From NCBI RefSeq assembly GCF_049319665.1, contig NZ_JBMOUD010000001.1, positions 310,001-374,000 on the forward strand: a DNA stretch of 64,000 nt, written 5' to 3'. The position numbers were made by a program, and so were the translations under genes. Below the pieces are notes generated by a model that searched no databases, was not told the DNA's origin, and worked only from the letters and a program-made list of their open reading frames with translations. Shown here piece by piece: positions 7,553-16,635 of the stretch. The DNA comes from JBMOUD01 sp049319665. GTDB lineage: Bacteria; Pseudomonadota; Gammaproteobacteria; Enterobacterales; Enterobacteriaceae. Positions within the stretch are counted from its first letter, which is position 1, and each line of letters opens with the position of its first letter.

Positions 7553-9436
7553 ATGTATTTGCATAAAATTAAAGTAAATAACTTCAGAAAGCTAAAAGAG
7601 TGTGAGATAAAGTTCGAAGATGCAACTTTCCTTATTGGACCTAACAATGCAGGGAAGTCTAGTGTTTTCGCTATATTAGAGTTTCTACATGGAAATAAAA
7701 ATTTATCTCGCGATGATTTTACAAAGTATGTTTTATTAGCTGGGGAAGAGGTCCTTGCTGATGAGAGTGAAATAGATGGTGAGGGAAGTAATGAAAAAAC
7801 AACAAGTATACATGATGGTTTCAAATTCGAAAATGAAGTGGAAATACTTGCTGAATATCATAATATACCTGATGAGGCTAAGGAGTGGGTTGGATTTAAA
7901 GGTAGGGTTGTGGAAAATAATAATCCTCGCCCCGGAGAAACCAAAAATAAAATAGTATATAAAAAGAAATGGAATATTGCGTCATCAAAACCAGCTGTTT
8001 TTATGCTTGAGTATAATAAAACTGTAAGTAATAAATATAAGGATGCGAAAACAGTAAGGGATCTTATTGGTGATGATTTTTCAGAAGAGTTCATTATAAC
8101 TGCATTCGGTAAGAAAAAACTCGATAGTAAATTAAAGGCCGCTGCAATAGAGGTTATTTTGCAGGACTTGCCGGCCTACTGGGATGTTGATAGTAATTCT
8201 GAAGAGCAATGGGTGGAAAATCCCGGTGGAATACCTGGGAACGTATTATCAAAACTACCACGGGTTGTAATAATCCCAGCTGAATCATGTATTGATGAGT
8301 TGGATAGTCGTAACGGCTCTCTTCACTCTCTTATGAGTGAACTTTTTTCAGCGGTAAGAAAAAAATCAGAAAATTACCAGCAGGCTCAATTGTTATTAAA
8401 TAATTTGGCTAAAGAGTTAGATCCTTCAGATATTGACACTGATTTTGGTCGGTTAATGTCTGAATTAAATAAGATGATAAAATCTATATTCCCAGAATCA
8501 AGTGTTCATGTTGGTGCTTCGCTAGAAGACGCGGACAAAGTTATTCAACCAATGTTTAATGTCGAGATGGAAAGTAATGTAAAAACCCCAGTAAAGTTGC
8601 AAGGGCATGGAATGATCAGGGCTACGGCTTTTCAACTTTATCGATTTGTACATGATTTTTATAATAAAGAAGCGGAAATACCTAGATCGACTATATTTTG
8701 CTTCGAAGAGCCTGAAATTTATCTCCACCCATCTGCTGCAAATCAAATGAGAGATGCATTATATAAATTAGCGGGGCCTAATTGTCAAATTATTGCTACA
8801 ACTCATTCCCCATATATGATTGATTTATCTTCGGATAAGAAATTAAGCTTAACAAAGTTATATCGTACTGAAGCTGGTTTCACTGCAACATCTACATTTA
8901 ACTTAACTGAGGCATTTAAAAATTTACAAGCTGATGAAAAACTGAATTTAAAAATGCTTTTGAAAGTAGATGATTGCATATCTAGAGCATTTTTTACTAA
9001 TAAATGTATTTTTGTTGAAGGTGATACGGAAGAGGTTGTATTTAGAGAGACTCTAAAAAGATTATCGGATGAAGATAGATCGATAGTTATAAGCAATTGT
9101 GAGGTTTTACGGGGTAGGGGTAAATCAATATTTATTTCAATTGCTAAATATTTTAATGCGTTAGGGATTAACTATATTATTTTGCATGATGAGGATAGTA
9201 CTGTTGCTGGTGCTGAAAAATATAATCCACTAATACTTGCTCAATGTGGCTCAGATAGGAGGATAATGCTAACTAATTGTATCGAGGACGTATTAAATTA
9301 TCAGGCACCTTCAAAAGAAAAACCATATACTGCGCATCGATTCATAACAAATAATTGGACTGATTATCAATCTATTCCATTGTTGTGGCGAGATACCTTT
9401 AAGCAGCTATGCTCACCATATCTTGATCATTTATAA
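7553..9436 (+). CDS. OLD-family ATP-dependent endonuclease (ABC ATPase + TOPRIM)
   Basis: Protein of 627 aa from the ATG at 7553 (GGTGA just upstream); an in-frame GTG at 7496 would add 19 residues. The N-terminal SMC/RecF-like ATPase has Walker A GPNNAGKSS at about 29-37, Walker B EEPEIYLHPS near 383, and the His switch ATTHSPYMIDL. The C-terminal TOPRIM domain has IFVEGDTEE near 485-493, LHDEDS near 545 and a following CIEDVLNY. This is the architecture of P2 OLD and of GajA. No UvrD-like GajB gene follows, so it looks like a stand-alone OLD protein; a role in phage defence or nucleic-acid processing is inference. The gene is strikingly AT-rich compared with its neighbours and ends beside a dispersed repeat, suggesting horizontal gain. 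Confidence 0.88.
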   Translation: MYLHKIKVNNFRKLKECEIKFEDATFLIGPNNAGKSSVFAILEFLHGNKNLSRDDFTKYVLLAGEEVLADESEIDGEGSNEKTTSIHDGFKFENEVEILAEYHNIPDEAKEWVGFKGRVVENNNPRPGETKNKIVYKKKWNIASSKPAVFMLEYNKTVSNKYKDAKTVRDLIGDDFSEEFIITAFGKKKLDSKLKAAAIEVILQDLPAYWDVDSNSEEQWVENPGGIPGNVLSKLPRVVIIPAESCIDELDSRNGSLHSLMSELFSAVRKKSENYQQAQLLLNNLAKELDPSDIDTDFGRLMSELNKMIKSIFPESSVHVGASLEDADKVIQPMFNVEMESNVKTPVKLQGHGMIRATAFQLYRFVHDFYNKEAEIPRSTIFCFEEPEIYLHPSAANQMRDALYKLAGPNCQIIATTHSPYMIDLSSDKKLSLTKLYRTEAGFTATSTFNLTEAFKNLQADEKLNLKMLLKVDDCISRAFFTNKCIFVEGDTEEVVFRETLKRLSDEDRSIVISNCEVLRGRGKSIFISIAKYFNALGINYIILHDEDSTVAGAEKYNPLILAQCGSDRRIMLTNCIEDVLNYQAPSKEKPYTAHRFITNNWTDYQSIPLLWRDTFKQLCSPYLDHL

Positions 9437-9502
9437 AATATGCTGTCTGGTCTAATTAATACAGTCGAAAATATAAAATACTATTGTTTATAGAAAACCA
9501 CC

Positions 9503-9612
9503 CAATCCCGTTATTAGGGAGAGCGCCGCGTTGGGGTCGTAGCGGCTTGCCCGCCGGAGCGCCCCTAGCGGTGCGATACCCGGGTATCTCGATCCTATAG
9601 ACAACATAATCC
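9503..9612 (-). repeat. Dispersed intergenic repeat, copy C
   Basis: Read on the minus strand it gives TTGTCT, CGAGATACCCGGGTAT, GGGGCGCTCCGGCGGGCAAG, CCGCTACGACCCCAACG and CTCCCTAATAAC, matching copy B at 38041-38175 closely. It lies immediately beyond the terminator at 9632-9663 in that orientation. Confidence 0.75.
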
Positions 9613-9631
9613 AAGCCGCCCGCCCCAATAA

Positions 9632-9663
9632 AAAAGCCGATAACTCGAAAGTTATCGGCTTTT
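9632..9663 (-). terminator. Terminator of the dat-ddc operon
   Basis: AAAAGCCGATAACT, loop CGAA, AGTTATCGGCTTTT: a 14-bp perfect stem flanked by A and T runs, so it can act in both directions. It lies about 70 bp beyond the ddc stop. Confidence 0.88.
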
Positions 9664-9735
9664 AACTGTTTGTCTCTTCAAAAACAGGTCTCTTCAGACA
9701 CAGTTTTCGTCAGAAACAGAGTAGGGAAGGGCTGA

Positions 9736-11208
9736 TTAGGCTGCCAGCAACTGCTGCGCGGTCTTATCGACTAACGCCAGCAACACTTGGATATCTTCCA
9801 GAGTTACCGTTGGGTTCAACAACGTCAGCTTCAGACAGGTTACGCCATTAAACTCAGTCACGCCCACGTTAGCGCGGCCCGATGCCAACAGCGCATCACC
9901 GATCTGCTGGTTAAACAGCGCGATAGCGGCATCGCCACTCGCTGCCAACTGCGCTGGGCGATAGCGGAACAACACGCTCGCCAACTGCGGCTTCATCACC
10001 AACTCTAACGATGCCTGCTCAGTCACATACTGTGCAACCTGCTGTGCCAGCGTCACACCGCAATCGATAATCTCGGCATATTGCTTCTGACCCAAAGCTT
10101 CCAGGCCCATCCACAGCTTCAACGCATCGAAACGACGGGTGGTTTGCAGAGACTTAGAGACCAGATTCGGCACGCCTTGCTCTTCGTCAAACTCAGAGTT
10201 CAGGTATGCAGCCTGATAACGCATCAGCTCATAATGGCGTGCTTCTTTTAACAAGAATGCGCCACAGCTAATGGTCTGGAAGAACTGCTTGTGGAAGTCC
10301 AATGTCACGGAATCTACCAGCTCAAGCCCATCGAGATAATGACGATATTTCTCAGACAGCAACAATGCGCCGCCCCAAGCTGCATCAACATGCACCCAGA
10401 TCTGATGCTTAGCGGCCAGCTCAGCAATCTCACGTAGCGGATCAATTGCACCCGCATCTGTGGTACCTGCTGTCGCGACAATCGCCAGAATCTGCTCGCC
10501 ATTGGCCTGCGCTTGCGCCACTTTAGCGGCCAAATCATTCACGTCCATACGCGCGAATTCATCGGTCTTCACTAATGTCACAGACTGATAACCCAGACCC
10601 ATCAATGCCATATTCTTCTGCACCGAGAAATGGGCATTTTCAGAACACAACACTTTGATCTTTCTCAGATCGCCAATCAGACCATCTTGCTGGATAGAGT
10701 GACCTTGACGCGCAAAGAACGCATCACGTGCCAACATCAGACCCATCAAATTACTCTGGGTGCCGCCGCTGGTGAACACCCCAGCATCGCCAGCTTGATA
10801 ACCAACCTGCGTACGCAGCCACTCGATCAACTTCACCTCAATGATGGTCGCTGATGGGCTTTGATCCCACGAGTCCATACTTTGGTTGGTCGCGTTAATC
10901 AGTACTTCAGCAGCCTGGCTCACCACCAAGCTCGGGCAGTGCAAATGCGCCACACATTGTGGGTGGTGCACTGACAGGCTGTCTTTCAAGAAATATTCAA
11001 CCGCGCGTTCAATAGCAACCTGATTGCCCAGGCCTTCTGCATTGAAATCCAGCTGGATGCGCTCACGCAATTCAGCAACGGTCTTCCCCTGATACATCTC
11101 AGACTGTTGCAGCCATTGAACAACGGCTTCACTGCTCTGAGCAATCGCTTGCTGGTAAGCCTCGGTGCTTTGCACCGAGCCTGCCAGAATTGGGTTTAAC
11201 TTAGACAT
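9736..11208 (-). CDS. ddc: L-2,4-diaminobutyrate decarboxylase
   Basis: Pyridoxal-phosphate group II decarboxylase of 490 aa that converts L-2,4-diaminobutyrate to 1,3-diaminopropane, a polyamine and a precursor for norspermidine or siderophores. Motifs: SENAHFS with H193 stacking on the cofactor, ATAGTTDAGAID, VHVDAAWGGALL with D275, and the Schiff-base lysine K307 in TLDFHKQFF. Length and sequence match Acinetobacter and Enterobacter Ddc. It lies 13 bp after dat and shares its operon; the two enzymes act in sequence. It ends in a strong terminator. Confidence 0.95.
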   Translation of the reverse strand: MSKLNPILAGSVQSTEAYQQAIAQSSEAVVQWLQQSEMYQGKTVAELRERIQLDFNAEGLGNQVAIERAVEYFLKDSLSVHHPQCVAHLHCPSLVVSQAAEVLINATNQSMDSWDQSPSATIIEVKLIEWLRTQVGYQAGDAGVFTSGGTQSNLMGLMLARDAFFARQGHSIQQDGLIGDLRKIKVLCSENAHFSVQKNMALMGLGYQSVTLVKTDEFARMDVNDLAAKVAQAQANGEQILAIVATAGTTDAGAIDPLREIAELAAKHQIWVHVDAAWGGALLLSEKYRHYLDGLELVDSVTLDFHKQFFQTISCGAFLLKEARHYELMRYQAAYLNSEFDEEQGVPNLVSKSLQTTRRFDALKLWMGLEALGQKQYAEIIDCGVTLAQQVAQYVTEQASLELVMKPQLASVLFRYRPAQLAASGDAAIALFNQQIGDALLASGRANVGVTEFNGVTCLKLTLLNPTVTLEDIQVLLALVDKTAQQLLAA

Positions 11209-11221
11209 CGACTCACTCCAC

Positions 11222-12607
11222 TCAGACAGGTTTAACGCCCGCTGCTAACAGCGCGTGCTCAAACTTATCGAGGAAAATTTCCAGCTCATCGTTAGTGATC
11301 AGCAATGACGGCAACAGACGCAGTACGCAACCATCACGGCCGCCGCGCTCCAAGATCAAGCCAGCTTTAAAGCACTCTTTCTGCAACAGAGCAGATAGCG
11401 CACCATCAGCCGGGTAACAACCCATATGATCCTGTGCTTCATTTGGTTTAACGATCTCAATACCGATCATCAGACCCAGACCACGAACGTGACCAATCAC
11501 CGGGAAGCGCTTTTGCAACTCAGCTAACTTAGCTTTCAGCCAGTCGCCCTGTGCGGCTACTTTATCGGCAATCTTGTTGTCTTTCAGGTGTTTCAGCGTT
11601 GTCAGGCCGGTTGCCATCGCCAACTGGTTACCGCGGAAGGTACCTGTGTGGTGACCAGGAGACCAGGCATCAAATTCTTTCTTAATACCCAATACTGCCA
11701 GTGGCAAACCGCCGCCAACGGCCTTAGACATCACAATAATGTCTGGCTCGATGCCTGCGTGTTCAAAGGCAAACAGCTTACCGGTACGGGCAAAGCCAGC
11801 CTGTACTTCATCGATAATCAGTAAGATGCCGTGCTCTTTGGTTACTTTACGAATGCGTTGCAACCACTCGGCTGGTGCCGGGTTAACGCCGCCTTCGCCC
11901 TGAACCGCTTCCAGAATAACGGCCGCAGGTTTGCGCACGCCGCTTTCTACGTCGTTGATCAGGTTGTCAAAGTAATAGGTCAGTGCTTTTACGCCAGCCT
12001 CGCCGCCAATGCCCAGCGGGCAGCGGTATTCGTGCGGGTAAGGCATAAATTGCACTTCTGGCATCATGCCGTTAACCGCTTCTTTCGGAGACAGGTTACC
12101 GGTGACAGCCAGCGCACCGTGGGTCATACCGTGATAGCCGCCAGAGAAGCTGATCACACCAGAACGGCCGGTGACTTTTTTAGCCAATTTCAAAGCAGCT
12201 TCGACTGCATCGGCACCAGAAGGGCCGGTAAACTGCAGGCAATACTCTTTGCCTTGACCTGGCAAAATAGAAAGCAAATATTCAGAGAACTGATCTTTCA
12301 ACGGTGTTGTAAGATCCAACGTATGTAACGGCAAGCCGCTAGTAATGACAGTTTGGATGCTATTCAGTATGTCGGGATGGTTATGTCCTAACGCCAGTGT
12401 TCCTGCGCCAGCCAGGCAGTCAAGATACTGATTATCTTCGACATCGGTTATCCAAACGCCTGAGGCTTTCGCAATTGCCAACGGCAATTTACGTGGATAA
12501 CTCCTTACGTTCGATTCAAATTCAGCCTGTCTTGCCAAATAGGTTTCATTGTTTCCATTTAATGAATTCGCGCCTAAAGTATCAATACGGACTTTATCCG
12601 TCATCAT
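11222..12607 (-). CDS. dat: Diaminobutyrate--2-oxoglutarate aminotransferase
   Basis: Class III PLP aminotransferase of 461 aa making L-2,4-diaminobutyrate from aspartate semialdehyde with glutamate as donor. Motifs: GPSGADAVEAALKLAKK at about 128, ISFSGGYHG at 152, IIDEVQAGFARTGK with D266, and K295 in MSKAVGGGLPL. The start is taken at ATG 12607 (GGGAG 5 nt upstream; the ATG directly after it is equivalent). An upstream in-frame GTG at 12673 would add 22 residues with no homology-like character. First gene of the dat-ddc operon. Confidence 0.95.
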   Translation of the reverse strand: MMTDKVRIDTLGANSLNGNNETYLARQAEFESNVRSYPRKLPLAIAKASGVWITDVEDNQYLDCLAGAGTLALGHNHPDILNSIQTVITSGLPLHTLDLTTPLKDQFSEYLLSILPGQGKEYCLQFTGPSGADAVEAALKLAKKVTGRSGVISFSGGYHGMTHGALAVTGNLSPKEAVNGMMPEVQFMPYPHEYRCPLGIGGEAGVKALTYYFDNLINDVESGVRKPAAVILEAVQGEGGVNPAPAEWLQRIRKVTKEHGILLIIDEVQAGFARTGKLFAFEHAGIEPDIIVMSKAVGGGLPLAVLGIKKEFDAWSPGHHTGTFRGNQLAMATGLTTLKHLKDNKIADKVAAQGDWLKAKLAELQKRFPVIGHVRGLGLMIGIEIVKPNEAQDHMGCYPADGALSALLQKECFKAGLILERGGRDGCVLRLLPSLLITNDELEIFLDKFEHALLAAGVKPV

Positions 12608-13199
12608 ATCACTCCCACAACTGAGGGTTCTGTAACGCCGCAGTTGAATAAATTGAAAGAAAAATCTAACCACAATGGGTACTGGGTAAAAAACGGGGCC
12701 AATATATGGCTTTTTACCCCCCGGCTCAATGATTTATTTTGTATAGTTTTGTTTATGTTTTATTTATACGAATCAATATATTATTGATTTGATAGGTGTT
12801 TATTTTTACAACAGTTTATGATGTGCCTATTAATAAAGCTTATCTGTCAGAAAATTAGCATTCTTCCTTCACCTCATTCTTCGTAATTTATTGATATTTT
12901 TATGTTTTTTTATTCATTCTTGTCACGAAACCGTCATAATAAATTTTGCTAAATTTTTGCGAAAAGACGCACTAAGACTATTGTTATTGGCGAAATTTTT
13001 TGCAAAAAACTGACGCATTCCTATCCGATCTTGGTCATACCAGTCTTTCCGCGTTGTTCTCATCCCATAGTTTGAGCGTTGTTTCTTCGCTATCCGTAAA
13101 AAATGCTCACAAATAGAGCTGGTTTCGTTAATGATTTCTATTCGGAAATTTTGCGAAAGAGGGGGCGCAGGCAGGCTGAGATTGATCTCTTTGCGGCTG
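12608..13199. other. Upstream region of dat and unassigned AT-rich spacer
   Basis: About 590 bp without a supported gene. Next to dat, GGGTAAAAA (12684-12692) and TTTTTACCC (12711-12719) form an inverted repeat with an inner GCCA/TGGC pair, a possible leader hairpin or operator. The middle (12730-13020) is very AT-rich and should contain the dat promoter. From about 13020 to 13199 composition becomes mixed, up to the point where acrB-like sequence begins abruptly. No second gene is recognisable. Confidence 0.5.
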
Positions 13200-14066
13200 A
13201 AACGTGGAACGGGTGATGTACGAAGAGAAGCTTTCGCCGCGTGAGGCCACCGAAAAATCGATGAAGGAAATCACTAGCGCATTAGTCGGCATCGCGATGG
13301 TCCTTTCTGCGGTCTTCCTGCCAATGGCTTTCTTCGGGGGGCTACCGGCGTTATTTACCGCCAATTCTCTATCACAATTGTCTCTTCTATGGTGCTGTCA
13401 GTGGTAATGGCGCTGACACTCGGGCCAGCGCTGTGCGCCACATTGTTAAAACCTGCGCATAGCGAATTAACCAATAAAGGCATGCTCGGCTGGTTCAACC
13501 GTAGCTACAACCGGGTACAGGAAAGCTATGCCAATAAAATTGGTAAAGTTATCCAAGGGCCAATTCGCTGGTTGCTATTGTACGGCTTATTAATCGTCGC
13601 GGTTGGTGTGATGTATGTCCGTCTGCCTTCTGGTTTTCTGCCAAATATTAGTTTGCCAATTTTCACCGGCGGCTATAACACCGCGCAGCTTAACTACAGC
13701 AAGGCGCAGAAAGATCTCTATATCGCCACCTATGAAAAAAGTGTGCAAACTGCCTTCCAGGAAATTGCCGATGCGCTTGCACGGCAAGGGACTATTAAGG
13801 AGCAGGTTTCTGCGCAAAGCGATTATGTTGCATCCTCACAGCAGTACTATTCATTGGCCGAAAAGCGTTATCAGTTTGGCGTAGATAATTATCTGAACAT
13901 GTTAGATGCACAACGCACGCTGTATAGCGCTCGTCAGTCGCTGATTGCCACTCAGCAGGCACAATATAATAACTTGATTACCCTTTATAAAGTGTTAGGA
14001 GGGGGCATAACTGCTGAAAGTTTGGGCGCTGATGTCGTGGCAAATAAGAATACATTAAACCGCTAA
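13200..14066 (+). pseudogene. Fused remnants of an RND efflux operon (acrB-like fragment joined to oprM-like fragment)
   Basis: 13200-13645 encodes the middle of an RND inner-membrane pump: VERVMYEEKLSPREATEKSM, ALVGIAMVLSAVFLPMAFFG, then after a frameshift MVLSVVMALTLGPALCATLL and VRLPSGFLPN. The shift lies in the G6 run near 13335-13341: with seven Gs the frame would continue as GATGVIYRQFSITIVSS, the normal AcrB reading. At about 13650 the sequence changes without a stop to the C-terminal third of an OprM/NodT-type outer-membrane factor (PIFTGGYNTAQLNYSKAQ, YQFGVDNYLNMLDAQRTLYS), which ends properly at 14066. The N-terminal parts of both genes are absent. A large deletion inside a pump-channel operon plus decay explains this. 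No function expected. Confidence 0.88.
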
Positions 14067-14506
14067 AGACTCTGTTTTATCGTTTATTCCCTCATCTGAT
14101 TAGGAAAATGCTCTCTTAACCGGGAGCTAATATGTGCCACGGAAGGCAAAGTTAGCTTAAACACTCATTTTTGATTATCAATATATAAGATTGAGAATTG
14201 TCTTATTTTATTTTCATTGTGTGAAATATAATCAATTGGCATGAGTAAATGATAGCTATAGGTTAGCGAGTACGGATTATTATTAGTCAATGTTGGCTTA
14301 TTAAACATCATCATAAATATCTGCAATAAATAGCTCTCCCCATCTCTTTACATCTCGTTAATGAATGCTATTCTTAGTAAAGAAACAGTAAATTTCTTAT
14401 TTTTTATGTAAATTCAAGATGCATGTGGTAATGGAATATATATTAAGTTTTTTTTGGTTTTCTGCTGAAGAGTAAATGAAATACACCTCTTTTTATCGGG
14501 GTTTTT
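14067..14506. other. AT-rich upstream region of the protease secretion locus
   Basis: About 440 bp, no gene recognised. Strongly AT-rich between 14160 and 14470, with candidate promoter elements but no clear operator. It should carry the promoter for the inhibitor-exporter genes that follow. Confidence 0.4.
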
Positions 14507-14872
14507 ATGCCTAGATTGTACATGGGAGTTTTGTTTTTTATTGGATTAAGCGGAGGCGTAATGGCCAGTAGTCTCTCTTTACCCTCAGCAACGAGTCTGG
14601 CTGGTAATTGGCTGATAGAACACGATAAAAAAAACTGTGTAGTGACCTTAAGTCATACCAGTCTTCCTCAAGCCAATGGATACCAGTTCGCGAAAGTAGG
14701 CGATAACTGTGCTGATATCGTTGTACCAGAAACAGTGGCTTGGCGACCTGAACCCGATGGTATTGCATTTTTAAATGCAGATGGCGCGACGCTGATGTTT
14801 TTTTCCGGTTACGAACCGCATTTCCGCCTTGATGACAACGCGAAAGGCATATTCATATTAAGTAAGAAATAA
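14507..14872 (+). CDS. inh: Serralysin-type metalloprotease inhibitor
   Basis: Periplasmic inhibitor of the Inh/AprI family, 121 aa, that protects the cell from its own serralysin. A signal peptide ends at VMA before SSLSLPSATSLAG; in the family the mature N-terminal residues insert into the protease active-site cleft, and the S-S-L-x-L-P-S-A pattern is kept. Two cysteines (KKNCVV and GDNCAD) form the conserved disulfide; VAWRPEPDGIAF and FFSGYEPHFRL are family motifs. First gene of the locus, upstream of the exporter genes as in Erwinia. Confidence 0.93.
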   Translation: MPRLYMGVLFFIGLSGGVMASSLSLPSATSLAGNWLIEHDKKNCVVTLSHTSLPQANGYQFAKVGDNCADIVVPETVAWRPEPDGIAFLNADGATLMFFSGYEPHFRLDDNAKGIFILSKK

Positions 14873-14928
14873 CTGACAAATCAGAAGCTATATTTTGGAT
14901 GCGTTGGCGAATAATGGAAGAGGGATAC

Positions 14929-16635
14929 GTGAGCCAAATTTTACCTCGTAATGAAATTATCAATATACTTAAATCGCGTCGCAAAATATTTGTGGCGGTG
15001 GGCGTTTTTACGGCCTGCATCAATATACTTATGCTCGTACCCTCGGTATATATGCTACAGGTTTACGACCGTGTATTGACCTCACGCAATGATATTACTT
15101 TGCTTATGTTGACGCTGATGATGCTGGCAATGTATGCCGTTATGTCGTTATTAGAATATGCGCGTAGCATGGTTGTTGTCAGAGTGAGTATGCAGATGGA
15201 CAGGCAGCTCAATACCCGTATTTATACCGCCGCATACCGTTCGCAACTCAGTAATGAGTCTTCCGATGCCGGGCAAATGCTGAATGATTTAACTAATCTG
15301 CGTCAATTTATCACTGGGAATGGGCTGTTTTCCTTTTTTGATGCGCCTTGGTTCCCTCTCTATTTGCTGGTTATCTTTCTCTTTAACGTCTGGCTGGGTG
15401 TTTTCTCTTTAATCGGTGCTTTATTACTGATTGTGCTCGCGGTTGTGAATGAGAAAAGCTCCAAAAACCCATTGACTCAAGCCAGCCGCCTATCAATTTT
15501 ATCCGGCGCACAGGCCAGTACTAATTTGCGTAATGCTGAAGTTATTGAAGGGATGGGGATGTTGGCGGATTTAAAACAACGCTGGCTAGTCTTGCATTTA
15601 AAATTCCTTAATTTTCAGCGTATCGCCAGTGAAAGAGCGGCAGGTGTCAACGCACTAACTCGTTTTGTACGACTGTCATTGCAGTCATTAGTGCTCGGAC
15701 TCGGCTGTTGGTTGGTGTTGGATGGCAAGATGTCTCCCGGAATGATGATTGCCGGTTCTATCCTGATGGGGCGAGCTTTAGCACCGATTGAACAGGTAAT
15801 TAATGCCTGGAAAAGCTGGAGCTCGGCTCGTTTGAGCTATCAGCGTTTGGTGACTTTGTTAGATCAGCATCCGGCCCGCGAGAAGGGGATGAGCCTGCCT
15901 GCTCCTGTAGGTAAGCTTTCGGTACAGAACGTGAGCGCGGCGCCTCCGGGGCGTAAAGGTATGCCGGTAATTACCCAGCTCAGTTTTGGTATTGAACCGG
16001 GAGATGTGCTTGGTGTGATTGGCCCAAGTGCCTCTGGAAAATCAACCCTGGCGCGTTTATTGGCCGGAATTTGGCCGGTTCAAGAAGGGATTGTCAGGCT
16101 AGATAATGCGGATATTTTCCAGTGGGATAAGGAAGAACTGGGGCCTTATATGGGCTACCTACCGCAAAGTATTGAACTATTTTCCGGCTCTATTGCTGAA
16201 AATATCTGCCGCTTCAGTGAGATAGATAGTGAGAAAGTAGTGGAGGCGGCTAAAGTTGCCGGCGTCCACGAGATGATTCTGCATTTGCCTGAAGGCTATG
16301 ACACGGTGATTGGTGCCGGAGGTGCGGGGCTGTCAGGCGGCCAACGCCAAAGAATTGGGCTGGCGCGTGCACTCTATGGCGACCCAATGCTGATTATTCT
16401 CGATGAACCTAATTCTAATCTTGATGACGCTGGCGATCGCGCGCTAAACCACGCTATCCATTCACTCAGACAATCAGGAAAAACGGTGGTGTTAATCACT
16501 CACCGTAAGAGCCTGTTGGCAATGACCAATAAACTGTTATTGCTGGTTGATGGGCGTTGCCGAGAGTTTGGCACGACACAAGAGGTGATTAACAAACTCT
16601 CGCAAAATCAGAATCCCAAGGCGGTGATGTCATGA
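14929..16635 (+). CDS. prtD: Type I secretion ABC transporter permease/ATPase
   Basis: Inner-membrane ABC exporter of the PrtD/LipB family that drives secretion of serralysin. The membrane domain covers about residues 15-310, starting with a segment near VGVFTACINILMLVPSVY, and lacks a C39 peptidase domain. The ATPase has Walker A IGPSASGKST at about 363-372, signature LSGGQRQRIGLARAL near 467, Walker B LIILDEP and the switch His in LITHRKS. The start is uncertain: GTG 14929 has GAGGG close upstream and is preferred; ATGs at 14899 and 14914 would add 10 or 5 residues. It overlaps prtE by four bases (ATGA). Confidence 0.94.
   Translation: MSQILPRNEIINILKSRRKIFVAVGVFTACINILMLVPSVYMLQVYDRVLTSRNDITLLMLTLMMLAMYAVMSLLEYARSMVVVRVSMQMDRQLNTRIYTAAYRSQLSNESSDAGQMLNDLTNLRQFITGNGLFSFFDAPWFPLYLLVIFLFNVWLGVFSLIGALLLIVLAVVNEKSSKNPLTQASRLSILSGAQASTNLRNAEVIEGMGMLADLKQRWLVLHLKFLNFQRIASERAAGVNALTRFVRLSLQSLVLGLGCWLVLDGKMSPGMMIAGSILMGRALAPIEQVINAWKSWSSARLSYQRLVTLLDQHPAREKGMSLPAPVGKLSVQNVSAAPPGRKGMPVITQLSFGIEPGDVLGVIGPSASGKSTLARLLAGIWPVQEGIVRLDNADIFQWDKEELGPYMGYLPQSIELFSGSIAENICRFSEIDSEKVVEAAKVAGVHEMILHLPEGYDTVIGAGGAGLSGGQRQRIGLARALYGDPMLIILDEPNSNLDDAGDRALNHAIHSLRQSGKTVVLITHRKSLLAMTNKLLLLVDGRCREFGTTQEVINKLSQNQNPKAVMS

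Noticed and set aside
7553..9436. Gabija system
   Set aside because: The GajA-like architecture is there, but no UvrD-like GajB gene follows; ddc and dat are next on the opposite strand.
11831..12328. 165-codon plus-strand frame
   Set aside because: Antisense to dat, whose motifs and start are clear; the frame is a codon-bias shadow.
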